From Frankia sp. AiPa1 (lineage in GTDB: Bacteria > Actinomycetota > Actinomycetes > Frankiales > Frankiaceae): a DNA stretch of 64,000 nt. The notes below the pieces were generated by a model. It worked only from the letters and a program-made list of their open reading frames with translations, did no database searches and was not told the DNA's origin. Numbering within the stretch: position 1 is the stretch's first letter; every line of letters starts with the position of its first letter. Positions 47,651-57,100 of this stretch are shown here, in pieces. Location of the stretch: assembly GCF_023243075.1 (NCBI RefSeq), contig NZ_JALKFZ020000002.1, positions 124,001 through 188,000 of the forward strand, in the 5' to 3' direction. A program made the translations under genes and the position numbers.

Positions 47651-50600
47651 GCCAGCCCCCCTCATCGACCGACTCCACCGCCTCCGCAGCCTGATCGACC
47701 AGGCCCAGCGCGAGGCGACGAAGGCCGTCCAGGCCGCGGACACGCAGCTCGCCGCGCAGCGCAAGAAGATCAGCGAGGCTCGCGGCGAGGCGCAACGGGA
47801 CAACGTCGCCTGGCGCGCCGCGAACGTCCGCCCGTTGCTGGCGCAGGTGCAGGAGGCCCTTGGCCCGCGGACGCACCTGTGGGATCAGGCCCAGCGTGAG
47901 CGGGCCGGGTCGCGCCACGGCGCGGCAACGGTGGACAGCCTCGAGCTCGCCGCGGCCGTCGACCTGTTGGCGCTCGCCGCCCGCCGGCTGCACTCGATCT
48001 GGCGACGCAAGCGGTACTGGACCACCGCGGCCGCGGCCGCAGCCCGGCAGGCCGACCGACAGATCGCCCAGGCCGACGCGGACGCCGAGCGGCAGGCTCA
48101 GCAGGCGATCGCCCGCGCCGTCGACGATCACCATCAGGCGGTGACCGCGGTGCGGCAGCGCTGGCAGGCGCGGTTCACCCGGCTGCAGCCCGTCCTCGCG
48201 AACACCATCACCGAGCTCGATCGGATCGATCGATCCGCGGAGGCGGACTGGACCGACTGGGCCCCGCCGCACGAGCCCCTCGGCGCCATCCGCGTCGGCC
48301 GGTACACCCGGCGGGGCTTCGGCGGGGAGCCGGTGACGGTGCCGGCTCTGTTCCCGTTCCCGGCGACGACGAATCTGGTGATCAAAGCGGTCCGGGAGAA
48401 CCCGGACCACGCCGACACCGTCCTCGGCCTGATCTGCCGGATGTTCGCCGCGCTCCCGCCGGGGCAGCTGCGCCTGAGCGTCATCGACCCGCTGACCCTC
48501 GGCCGCAGCGTGCGTTCCCTCGCCGGGCTCAACTCCGACGACGTGCAGCTCATGGACGACCCGCTCGACGAGACGATCGACATCGAACGACGACTCGCCG
48601 ACCTGGTCCGGCGCATCCGGCGGGTGGACCGGGACCTGCTCGGCCCGCACCGCCTCGGCTCTCTGGTCGAGTACAACCGGCAGGTCGCCGCCCGGCCGGA
48701 GCCGCATCACGTGGTGGTCCTGTTCGACTTCCCCACCGGGTTCCGCAGCACGGACAGCCGCACCCGCATCGACCAGGTGATGTCCAACGGGCCGAGCTGC
48801 GGCGTCCACACCGTGCTCGTCGTCAACGCCGATGACCCGGATCATCCCCATCATCTGGAGTTCACCGCCGACGGGCAGGTCCGGCCCGGTCCGGCGTCGT
48901 TCACGTCGACGTCGACGTCGACGGCGGCGGACGTCGGTGACTGGAGCATCGAGCTCGGCCATCCACGGGAGGGACGCTGGGAGCCGTCCAAGGCGTTGCG
49001 CACCGTGATCGACCGTGTCGCCGACGAGGCCCGCGACGCCGGTCTGGTCGTCGTTTCCGTCGAGCGGATGTTCGCCCTGATGGCCCAGCAGGCCCAGCCG
49101 CCGACGAGCGGTCGGGCACCGGGCGTGGCCGGCGCCGCGGACATCGGCGGCATCCCGGGGGCCAAGGCGCCGATCAGCCCCGGCGAACCGGACTCGTGGT
49201 GGCAGGGCGACGCGTCCGGCGGGTTGGTCGTGCCGATCGGCATCTACGGCCTCGACGACGTGCAGGCGCTGCGCCTCGGCGAGGGCACCCGCCAGCACGC
49301 GATGATCGCCGGGACGACCGGTTCCGGCAAGTCGACGCTGCTGCACACCCTGATCATGTCGGCAGCCACCGTCTACTCCCCCGAGGAGCTGGAGCTGTAC
49401 CTGGTGGACCTCAAGGGCGGGGTCGAGTTCCAGGAGTACGCGGTGCGCAGCCTGCCGCACGCCCGGGTGGTCTCCGTGCACAGCGAGCGTGACTTCGGCC
49501 TGGAGACGATGCAGGACCTGCTCGCCCAGTCCCGCTACCGCGAACGGCTGTTCACCCGGTACGGGGTGCAGGACCTGCCCGGTTACCGCCGGGCCCGCGC
49601 CGCCGCGCTGCCCGGCGACCCGCTGCTGGCCGAACCCCACCTCGCCCGCATCCTGCTGGTCGTCGACGAATACCACGTCCTGTTCGACGGCGACGACCTC
49701 AGCGCCCGCACCGCGGCGCAGTGCCTGAACCGCCTGGTCCGCCAGGGCCGTGCCTTCGGCATCGGCGTGCTCATGGCCTCGCAGACGCCGAGCAGCACCA
49801 TCCATCTCGGCACCGACGTCATCGGCCAGATCGACGTGCGCATCGCGTTGCGCTGCCCCGAGCACATCAGCCGGCGAATCCTGGCCGAGAACAACCCGGC
49901 CGCCGCCCGGCTGGGCTCCCGCGGCGAGGCGATCTACAACCCGAACGCCGGCGAGCCCGAGGCGAACACCACGTTCCAGGTCGCCTACCAGGAACGGGAG
50001 GTCCGGGCGGACACGTTGGACCGGATGAGCCGCCTCGCCCGCTCCCGGGGCTTCACCCGGGTACCGGCGGTCTACGACGGTGACCGGCCAGGCGACATCA
50101 CCCGCGAGGACGCCTTCTCGGCCCACACCCTCGCGGCACGGGCCACGGCCGCTGCCTTGGCCACTGCCACCTCGGCGCCGAGATCATCGCGGAGGTCGAC
50201 ATCAACGCCGGCGCCACCGTCGACATCCAACTCGATGTCGCCGCCGGCGCCGAGCGGCCCGCTTCGGGTGTGGCTCGGCGAGCCGACGGGTCTGTCGGGG
50301 CCGGTCGGCCTTGACTTCGACCCGCGGCCCCGACGCGCCCTGCTGGTCGTCGGCGACGACGAGGCGAACGTCGGCGTGCTCACCTCCGTGATCGCCTCCC
50401 TTGCCGCGGCCGGCCTCGGGCGCCCCACCACGACCGCCGCCACCGCCGCAACATCCGGCGCCGTCACAGCCGCTGGCGCCGCCCCAACCTCCGACGCCGT
50501 GACAGCCGCTGGCGCCGTCTCGGTCATCGATTTCACCGGACCCGGCTCCCACTACACCAGCGTGCACGCCGAACTCGCCGTGCTCCTGCCGGGCCTGCAC

Positions 50601-51107
50601 CGATGTGGCGCCGGGGAGGCCCTTGCGCATGTCAGCGCGCTCGCCGACGAAGTGCGCTCGCGCGTCGACGGCAACTCCCAGGCCAATCTCGCCGCGAACG
50701 CCCACTTCCTGCTGATCAACGGCCTGCACCGCTGCCCAGGCGGCCTGCGAGACTCACCCCGCGGCTTTCGCCCCGCCGGCTTCGGCGTCCCGCTCGACGT
50801 GCTGCTCGCCCAGGGACCCGACGTCGGCATCTTCGTCATCGCCACGATCGACCCCGGCGCGCAACGCCACGTCCACGGCGAGATCCTCAACGAGTTCGGC
50901 CCCGTCCTCACCCGCTGGCAGCCCCAGTCCTTCGACCACCGAATCCAGACCCTGATCGGCCGACCGACCGCGAGCCTGCGCGAAGGCCAAGCCCTGCTCA
51001 TCGACGACGACACCGAACGACGCCTGCGCCCCTACCGAATCCCACCCCCCGGCTGGCTCACCGACCTGGCCAACCACCTACCCCGACCTGATCAACGGCT
51101 GTCGTAG
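47643..51107 (+). CDS. FtsK/SpoIIIE-domain ATPase, multi-domain
   Basis: Protein of 1154 aa from the ATG at 47643 (GAGGG upstream), overlapping the previous gene by 8 bp. Residues ~1-190 are coiled coil. A first ATPase-like module (VLGLICRMFAALPP, then HHVVVLFDFP) lacks a Walker A. The central module is complete: GTTGSGKS (557-564), LYLVDLKGGVEF, and Walker B VVDEYH (D675, E676). A third module starts at RRALLVVGDDEANV and is degenerate. Three tandem modules recall EccC/YukBA of type VII secretion, but no N-terminal membrane helices are seen and no EccB, EccD, EccE or mycosin is nearby. The gene ends 126 bp before the CRISPR array. Confidence 0.85.
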   Translation: MDEPAPLIDRLHRLRSLIDQAQREATKAVQAADTQLAAQRKKISEARGEAQRDNVAWRAANVRPLLAQVQEALGPRTHLWDQAQRERAGSRHGAATVDSLELAAAVDLLALAARRLHSIWRRKRYWTTAAAAAARQADRQIAQADADAERQAQQAIARAVDDHHQAVTAVRQRWQARFTRLQPVLANTITELDRIDRSAEADWTDWAPPHEPLGAIRVGRYTRRGFGGEPVTVPALFPFPATTNLVIKAVRENPDHADTVLGLICRMFAALPPGQLRLSVIDPLTLGRSVRSLAGLNSDDVQLMDDPLDETIDIERRLADLVRRIRRVDRDLLGPHRLGSLVEYNRQVAARPEPHHVVVLFDFPTGFRSTDSRTRIDQVMSNGPSCGVHTVLVVNADDPDHPHHLEFTADGQVRPGPASFTSTSTSTAADVGDWSIELGHPREGRWEPSKALRTVIDRVADEARDAGLVVVSVERMFALMAQQAQPPTSGRAPGVAGAADIGGIPGAKAPISPGEPDSWWQGDASGGLVVPIGIYGLDDVQALRLGEGTRQHAMIAGTTGSGKSTLLHTLIMSAATVYSPEELELYLVDLKGGVEFQEYAVRSLPHARVVSVHSERDFGLETMQDLLAQSRYRERLFTRYGVQDLPGYRRARAAALPGDPLLAEPHLARILLVVDEYHVLFDGDDLSARTAAQCLNRLVRQGRAFGIGVLMASQTPSSTIHLGTDVIGQIDVRIALRCPEHISRRILAENNPAAARLGSRGEAIYNPNAGEPEANTTFQVAYQEREVRADTLDRMSRLARSRGFTRVPAVYDGDRPGDITREDAFSAHTLAARATAAALATATSAPRSSRRSTSTPAPPSTSNSMSPPAPSGPLRVWLGEPTGLSGPVGLDFDPRPRRALLVVGDDEANVGVLTSVIASLAAAGLGRPTTTAATAATSGAVTAAGAAPTSDAVTAAGAVSVIDFTGPGSHYTSVHAELAVLLPGLHRCGAGEALAHVSALADEVRSRVDGNSQANLAANAHFLLINGLHRCPGGLRDSPRGFRPAGFGVPLDVLLAQGPDVGIFVIATIDPGAQRHVHGEILNEFGPVLTRWQPQSFDHRIQTLIGRPTASLREGQALLIDDDTERRLRPYRIPPPGWLTDLANHLPRPDQRLS

Positions 51108-51233
51108 TTCACTTCAGATCAGAGAAAGGCGAAGGTTCCTCCCTCAAATCAGCAACCACAAGCGTTAGATGAGGAGCTGCGACTCATCCAGGAGGAGCTA
51201 TGACCCTAACCTCGGGCCCCACGGAGCTCGACG

Positions 51234-52264
51234 TGTCACAATCCCCGAAGGTGCAATGAGGACCCCAGGCCAGCTGAGGGCGGGTGTTCCGGACCACCCG
51301 GTTGCAATCCCTCGTAGGGGCGATGAGGACGGCCATCCAGACCCACCGCGTCGCCGTCATCGTGTACGCGTTGCAATCCCTCGTAGGGGCGATGAGGACC
51401 CGGACCCCCGTCTCCCCGCCCAGGGGACTGGAACTCACAGTTGCAATCCCTCGTAGGGGCGATGAGGACATGGACGAGGTGACTGAGCACCTCGAGGAGA
51501 TGGGTTGTTGCAATCCCTCGTAGGGGCGATGAGGACCCGCAACCGACGCCGCCGAGCGACTGCGCATGCACGCGTTGCAATCCCTCGTAGGGGCGATGAG
51601 GACACCGCCACGCCTCCGCCATCGCGCAGACGGCGGCCGCGTTGCAATCCCTCGTAGGGGCGATGAGGACCCTACCGCAGCGGACATCCGGGAGTCCGGG
51701 CAGATGTTGCAATCCCTCGTAGGGGCGATGAGGACCGACCGGCAACGCGTCGTCGTCCTCCGAGTCGTACTGTTGCAATCCCTCGTAGGGGCGATGAGGA
51801 CCGGGCGGCGAGGAGTCCATGCTGGTGGTGTAGACGAGTTGCAATCCCTCGTAGGGGCGATGAGGACTTCGTCAGCGCCGGCCTGGCCCTGGTCGGCATC
51901 AGGTTGCAATCCCTCGTAGGGGCGATGAGGACTTGAACAGGCGGCTGTTTGCCTTCGTGCCCGCGGTGTAGTTGCAATCCCTCGTAGGGGCGATGAGGAC
52001 CCGCCCCGGGGATCGCCGGGAACTGGCACTACCGCAAGTTGCAATCCCTCGTAGGGGCGATGAGGACTCCGCGTCCGCTCTCGCCCAGTACGGCACCCGC
52101 GTGTTGCAATCCCTCGTAGGGGCGATGAGGACCACAGGCTGTGACCGGCGCGGGGATGCCCTGCCCAGGTTGCAATCCCTCGTAGGGGCGATGAGGACTC
52201 CGCCGCTGCGCCGAGAGCGGTTTCGGGTCAGGTCGTTGCAATCCCTCGTAGGGGCGATGAGGAC
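51234..52264 (-). CRISPR. CRISPR array, 15 intact 30-bp repeats plus one degenerate terminal repeat
   Basis: Identical 30-bp repeats begin at 51301, 51370, 51440, 51507, 51574, 51641, 51706, 51772, 51838, 51903, 51971, 52038, 52103, 52169 and 52235. On the + strand each starts GTTGCAATCC and ends GCGATGAGGAC. Spacers are 35-40 bp and all different. A diverged repeat at 51234-51263 marks the far end. Read on the minus strand the repeat ends in ATTGCAAC, the usual 8-nt crRNA 5' handle of type I-B systems, and contains a CCCCTACGAGGG hairpin. So transcription runs leftward from a leader next to cas2, and the newest spacer should be at 52199-52234. Confidence 0.98.
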
Positions 52265-52399
52265 CCGAGGATAAACCTGCAGGTCATGCGGCGTGTCGAG
52301 GAGGTGGAGAGATAGCAATCTGCAGCGAACTGACAGTCTAACATCAACTTCTTGCGATCATGCCATAACCGTGACATCGGATCGAGACGAGCCGACGGG
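52265..52399 (-). promoter_or_regulatory. CRISPR leader between cas2 and the first repeat
   Basis: 135 bp of lower GC content between the cas2 stop and the leader-proximal repeat, where the array promoter and adaptation signals should lie. No CDS. A GCAATCTGCAG near 52315 weakly resembles part of the repeat. Confidence 0.65.
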
Positions 52400-52663
52400 T
52401 CAGATGATGTTGCTGGGGGCGGCCCATCCTGATCCGAGGCTCTGACGGACGGCGTCGGCGCCAGGCGGAAGCGTGTAGATCAACACGTGGTCATAGGTGC
52501 GGTCGAGGACGCCCTCGATGCTGCGGCGGAAGCGCAGGAGCTGAGCTGGGCTGAGATTGCCCTCGAAGACACTACGCTGCACGTGATGCAGGTACTGGCG
52601 GCAGATCTTAAGCACTCGGCTATTTCGCTCCACCGCCGTGTCATAGACAACGATCACGAACAC
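52400..52663 (-). CDS. cas2: CRISPR-associated endonuclease Cas2
   Basis: Protein of 87 aa, the typical size. It begins MFVIVVYDTAVERNSRVLK with the conserved Asp8 after the first strand, then VQRSVFEGNLS and DHVLIYTLP, the ferredoxin-fold core. With Cas1 it forms the spacer-integration complex. Last gene of the cas operon, 4 nt after cas1, and adjacent to the leader. Confidence 0.95.
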   Translation of the reverse strand: MFVIVVYDTAVERNSRVLKICRQYLHHVQRSVFEGNLSPAQLLRFRRSIEGVLDRTYDHVLIYTLPPGADAVRQSLGSGWAAPSNII

Positions 52664-52667
52664 CGGA

Positions 52668-53648
52668 TCACCACCAGATACGAAACGGCTTGTACGGCTC
52701 GTTCTCCACGACGGCCCGCGTCAGCTTGAGCGCCTCCAGGTACATCAGCTCGTCGTATGCGACTTGACGACCGAGCGTCCTGTGCTCGACCGTCACACCC
52801 AGCTCGTCCCGCACCGTCTGCAACACGAATCGACGGCCGGCCTCGGACAGACTGGCGTTGCCAACCGCGCCGTCGAAGTATTCCGGCAACAGTTGTTTCC
52901 GGGCGGCCAGCCTCAGCATTAACCGCTCCGAAAACAGCGGTTTGAATACCTCGGCGAGGTCGAGAGCTAGCGAATGGCGGTGCCGCTCGACCGAACTGTG
53001 CAGAAAAGCGATACCGCTGTGCAATGGGGTCAGACGGATGGCGGTGAGCGTCCGCGAGTAGACTATCGCGTTGACGTAGCTAATAAAAGCGTTCCCAGCA
53101 TTGGCAGGTGGACGTCGGCTACGGCCGTTTAGTTGGAGCCACTCCGGAAGTTTCGTGTCGAGCACAGTCCAAGCCGTTCGACGGAAGTTACCTTCGGCCG
53201 CCATCAGCCGCGCCGTGTCACCGGCCAGATCTACGCCTTCATCAAGCCGTTCGAAAGGGCGCCGCAGCGCGTTCCGGTCGACGACCCGCCGCACGTTGAA
53301 CGCCGCTGCCCGAACGATGGAGGCGGCAATGGTCAGGGAGATCTCCGGGGTGGTGGCGGCATGGGCTTGCGCCAGTACCGTCTGCCCGGAAACGTGACGC
53401 TGGGCCGGCAGTACCGATCCCGAGAAATCTCCGTAGTAACTCAGCAGATGCAGGCTGATGTCATGCTGGCTTAGCAGATTAATCACCGATGTGTTGATAT
53501 CGACCGGTGCAGTTGCAATTATATCGCGAACATCGGTGACCGGAATGTGAACCCGACTCCCATCCTCTCGCTCGATCGCCAGAGTGGAGTCTTTTCGACG
53601 GATACGGCAAGGCGATGTAAGCCAGTACGTTCTAGCGGCTTCGGGCAC
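52668..53648 (-). CDS. cas1: CRISPR-associated integrase Cas1 (type I-B)
   Basis: Protein of 326 aa, normal size. Metal-binding catalytic residues are visible: E152 in MAAEGNFRR, H217 in IAFLHSSVERHRHS and D230 in LALDLAEVFKP. The N-terminal beta domain with DISLHLLSYYGDFSGSV matches type I-B Cas1. It catalyses insertion of new spacers. Five bases separate it from cas4 and four from cas2. Confidence 0.97.
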   Translation of the reverse strand: MPEAARTYWLTSPCRIRRKDSTLAIEREDGSRVHIPVTDVRDIIATAPVDINTSVINLLSQHDISLHLLSYYGDFSGSVLPAQRHVSGQTVLAQAHAATTPEISLTIAASIVRAAAFNVRRVVDRNALRRPFERLDEGVDLAGDTARLMAAEGNFRRTAWTVLDTKLPEWLQLNGRSRRPPANAGNAFISYVNAIVYSRTLTAIRLTPLHSGIAFLHSSVERHRHSLALDLAEVFKPLFSERLMLRLAARKQLLPEYFDGAVGNASLSEAGRRFVLQTVRDELGVTVEHRTLGRQVAYDELMYLEALKLTRAVVENEPYKPFRIWW

Positions 53649-53653
53649 GAGTC

Positions 53654-54148
53654 TCAGTCCGTCCAGCAGTAGTCGGTGTAGCTGCAGCCCTTGCAGCGGG
53701 GACGGTCGAGTCGCCCAGGTGCCGATGGTGCGGTGATGACCTGCAGCACATCTGCGATATCCGCTACGGCCGCATCCCGCCGTTGTTCATCAAATGGCAG
53801 TCGAACCGTCCGGCGAGTCGGCCGGTAATGTAGAACGGCTCCCTTCGCCGGCACACCGATCTCAATGAGCCGGTGACAGTAGTGGATCGCCTGCGCCTCG
53901 TCCGAACGCGTCGCATTCCTTGAGGATTTGACCTCGTGCACCCAGAGATCCCCATCCAGATGGTCGAGCTTGGCCGATCCGAGATCGACGGACTGGAAGC
54001 GACTGTAGGCGGTATCGTGCACCGCCTCTCCGAGGCGGACCTTGGCACTGAGATGTTCCGGCCGGATTCCTCGGGCATAGAGCCAGAGCTGCCGCCGACA
54101 GTGGTGCAGATACTTTACGTGGACTCCCCCGACACCCCCGGCGTCCAT
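53654..54148 (-). CDS. cas4: Cas4 Fe-S nuclease
   Basis: Protein of 164 aa. Four cysteines for an iron-sulfur cluster are present: C17 in HHCRRQLWL, and C152, C155, C161 in RCKGCSYTDYC. Between them lies a RecB-type nuclease core with LGEAVHDTAY, DHLDGDLWVHEVKSS and QAIHYCHRL. Cas4 trims prespacers and helps select those with a correct PAM. Its start overlaps the stop of the Cas5-Cas3 gene by 1 bp or so (position 54148). Confidence 0.95.
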   Translation of the reverse strand: MDAGGVGGVHVKYLHHCRRQLWLYARGIRPEHLSAKVRLGEAVHDTAYSRFQSVDLGSAKLDHLDGDLWVHEVKSSRNATRSDEAQAIHYCHRLIEIGVPAKGAVLHYRPTRRTVRLPFDEQRRDAAVADIADVLQVITAPSAPGRLDRPRCKGCSYTDYCWTD

Positions 54149-57100
54149 CAGATCAGCTCACCCAATTCGTAACTGACCTTCGTGGAACCGGTCCGGTGGA
54201 TTTCCGTGAGGCCCTTCACCTCGTCGTACTCGCCGTCGATGACAAGAACGTCGAGATCCCGGTCCCAGCGGCCTAGGGCGCCCGCGTAGTGCGGCAGCGG
54301 AATAAGGAGGTCGGCGGCGAGTAGACGACCGACACTGGCCGAACGAGCTACGGAACGGCCTTCTTTCAGAAGAGCGGCATAAGTGCTCCTGTCCTGCACG
54401 AGTATCCCCTCGACGCCGTCAAACAGTCTGTCAAAGCTTTGCGCCAGACGGCTGCGGTCGTTGAATGCGTCCGCCCAGGAGAAGAAGGAGGTCGCCCAGA
54501 CGGAGCGCGCAGCCCGGACGTCATCCACCCATTGCTCGCCCCACGGCGAGTCGTAGATGCTGTCCAGCCATTCCTTGAGCGAGGCCTCACTGATCTCGCG
54601 ACCATGATGGGCATCGAGAATCTCTCCGGCGAGCCGGGTTGGCTCTTCGTCGTACACACCGTCGGCATACAGCGGTGGTGTCCGAGCCTTCTGGTCGGCG
54701 CGGCGCGGTCGCATCTCCGGACGGCAGATGATCACATCGGCCGGCGGCCTGGCACCGGTGCGGTTGACCCGGCCGAAGCGTTGGGTAAGCGCGTCCAGTG
54801 GCGCTCCGGAGGTGAAGAGTACGTCGAAGTCGACATCCAGGGACACTTCGACAACCTGAGTCGCGACGACCAGGCCGCCACGGCGGTCGTCGGGGCGCCG
54901 ACCAGACCGAAAATGTGTCATGATCGCCTGTTCGATGCGGCTCCGGTCGCCGCGTCGAAAACGCGAGTGCAACAGGTGGCCGTCGTGATCGGAAAGTTCG
55001 TCCCGCAGCGTCTGAGCATCGGCGATGTTGTTCGCGACGACCAGGACAGACTCCCCAGCCCGCAGGCGTTGGCGGATCAGCTCGATGGTGGCCGGATCGG
55101 TGAGGTGCTCGTCTCGTCGCACCAGGCGGTGGCGCCGCGGTGCGGTCTGGTAGTCGGCCTCTACCACAGTCAGATCCGTCGAGGCCGCGGGAGCGGCGCT
55201 GGTGGGGACGAGCGTCGTCGGCCAGCCGGTCGGTGCCGACGCCGCGCCGGTGCGGGACTCCTCTGCCGGTTGCTCCGTCAGAGCCTCCCGCACGAGGCGG
55301 ACGAGTGCGTTCGGCGCGGTCGCGGACAGCACGGCGACCCTGCCGCCGAGCTCCGCCCAGCATGCGGCCATAGCCAGGAGGTAGCCCAGCCGCTTGACGT
55401 CGTAGGCGTGCAGTTCGTCGAGGACGAACACGGAGTTCGTGGCGTCCAGCAGCAGGGAGCTGTGCACGGGCCCGGCAAGCGCACCCCGCATGAGCTGGTA
55501 CGGCGTACCGACCCGTACCAGTTCCCGGAACAGCCGTGTCGCCTGCGCGCGGGCCACCGCCTTCTGCGCCGCCCTCGCTTCGACACCGGATGTGCGTCCA
55601 TCCCCGAAAGGCTCCTCGTCGGCTCCGCATAGCGAGCGGGCGAGATGGTAGGAGGCTGCGCGGGAGTGGCTCACTCCGATCGCGTCGGCGCCGCCGTGAT
55701 CCGTCAGGTCACCATCTGCCAAGCGGTCTGCCATCGCGTTGATCGACGCCAGGTAGGGCAACGTGTAAAACAGCCGCGGATCGCCGCCCGTCCGCCCACG
55801 GATCTCGCCGACCTGACGGGCGGCCCACAGCAGGCCGCCTTCCGTCTTGCCTGCGCCTGTCCACGCCCGCAGTACCAGGTGGCCGCTGACCTCGGCCGCC
55901 TCGCGCTGGTGCGGCCGGAGTTGGTGGCCGCCTGCCGCCAAGCGGTCCGCCAACCGCGAGGCGTAACCCTCGTCGAAGGGCTGCTCGGTGCGCAGCGTGC
56001 CATGTCCGCTGGACAGGTGGTCTGCCATGGTCACGGCCCCCTGCAGAAGCACACCGGCGAGCCCGGCACCGCGGCTGGGCTGGCCCGGCTCCACCCAGGT
56101 CCGCATGAGACTCCCGAGGTGGCGATGTGCGTGCGTTGCCAGTGCTTCGGGCTGCACCTGCGGGTCCGTCCCGGCAAGGGATGTGGGCGAGACGCCTGGC
56201 AGCCCGGCCGCAGCCGCCCGCTGACGCAACCAGGAGACCAGCGCGGGCACGGCGTCCACGTCGTACGGGCCGAGAGCGCTGGCAAGGTCATTCGCGGAGT
56301 ACTCGGCCGGGTAGAGCTGGCTCAGCGAAGGCCGACCATCGCCGCCGCCCAGCGCGCGATGGTGCGTCGCGACGCCCACCCCGACCCAGGCCTGATCGTC
56401 GGATTCGGCGACGAGCCAGTCGAGGAAGCCGAGGGAGAGAACCTCATGGCGGTGGCCCCACCCGATCCGGGTGGCCATCATCCGTTGGAATCCGTCTGCA
56501 ATCTTCCCCGTGTCGTGCAGGAGCGCCGCCCAGGCGGCCAATGTCCAGAACCGCTCTCGCAGGCTGGGATCCAGCACCTCCAGGGTGCCCACCCGTTGCG
56601 CAATCGCGATCAGCGCGTCGAGAGTGGCGCCGAGATGATCCGTCAACGATTCTCCGGCCGGATAGTCGTCGTTCGACGGTTTGGCGAGCAGCGTGGACAA
56701 CCCGGCCGGCTCCGCGGACAGGACACGATTGGGCGCGGGCGCCGCCGTTGGTTCTGGGTCGGTTGGCGCTGTCACCGGATGGCGGCCCGGTTGGGAGACG
56801 TTCGCAGGCGCTGGGCTGGTCCCGGGATCGTCGACTGTTGAGCGGATCGCGCCGTCCTCCACCTGCACCGGATGTGTCGGCGGCAGCAGATGGAAGGCGC
56901 GGCCTTCTCGAGTGACCCAGGCCGTGACAAGGGCCTCGGTGAGGTCCTGTCTGGCCAACCGGCCGCCGGCCGCGGCCGACAGTCGGTGTCGATAGGTGTC
57001 CCAGCGGGTGCTGGACCGGTCCCGGCTTATCGAGGTCGTCATTTGCAACCGGGTGCCGCCGCGACTGGCCTCGTCCGGCAGCAATGCGCCGCCCATGACA

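Noticed and set aside
47559..50126. 855-codon frame antisense to the FtsK-like gene
   Set aside because: Composition is a mirror of the sense gene, with no domains; the sense strand has intact Walker motifs and ribosome binding sites.
51184..52044. Frames across the CRISPR array encoding repeated SSPLRGIAT or HRPYEGLQ units
   Set aside because: They are translations of the 30-bp repeats and change frame with spacer length; not a repeat protein.
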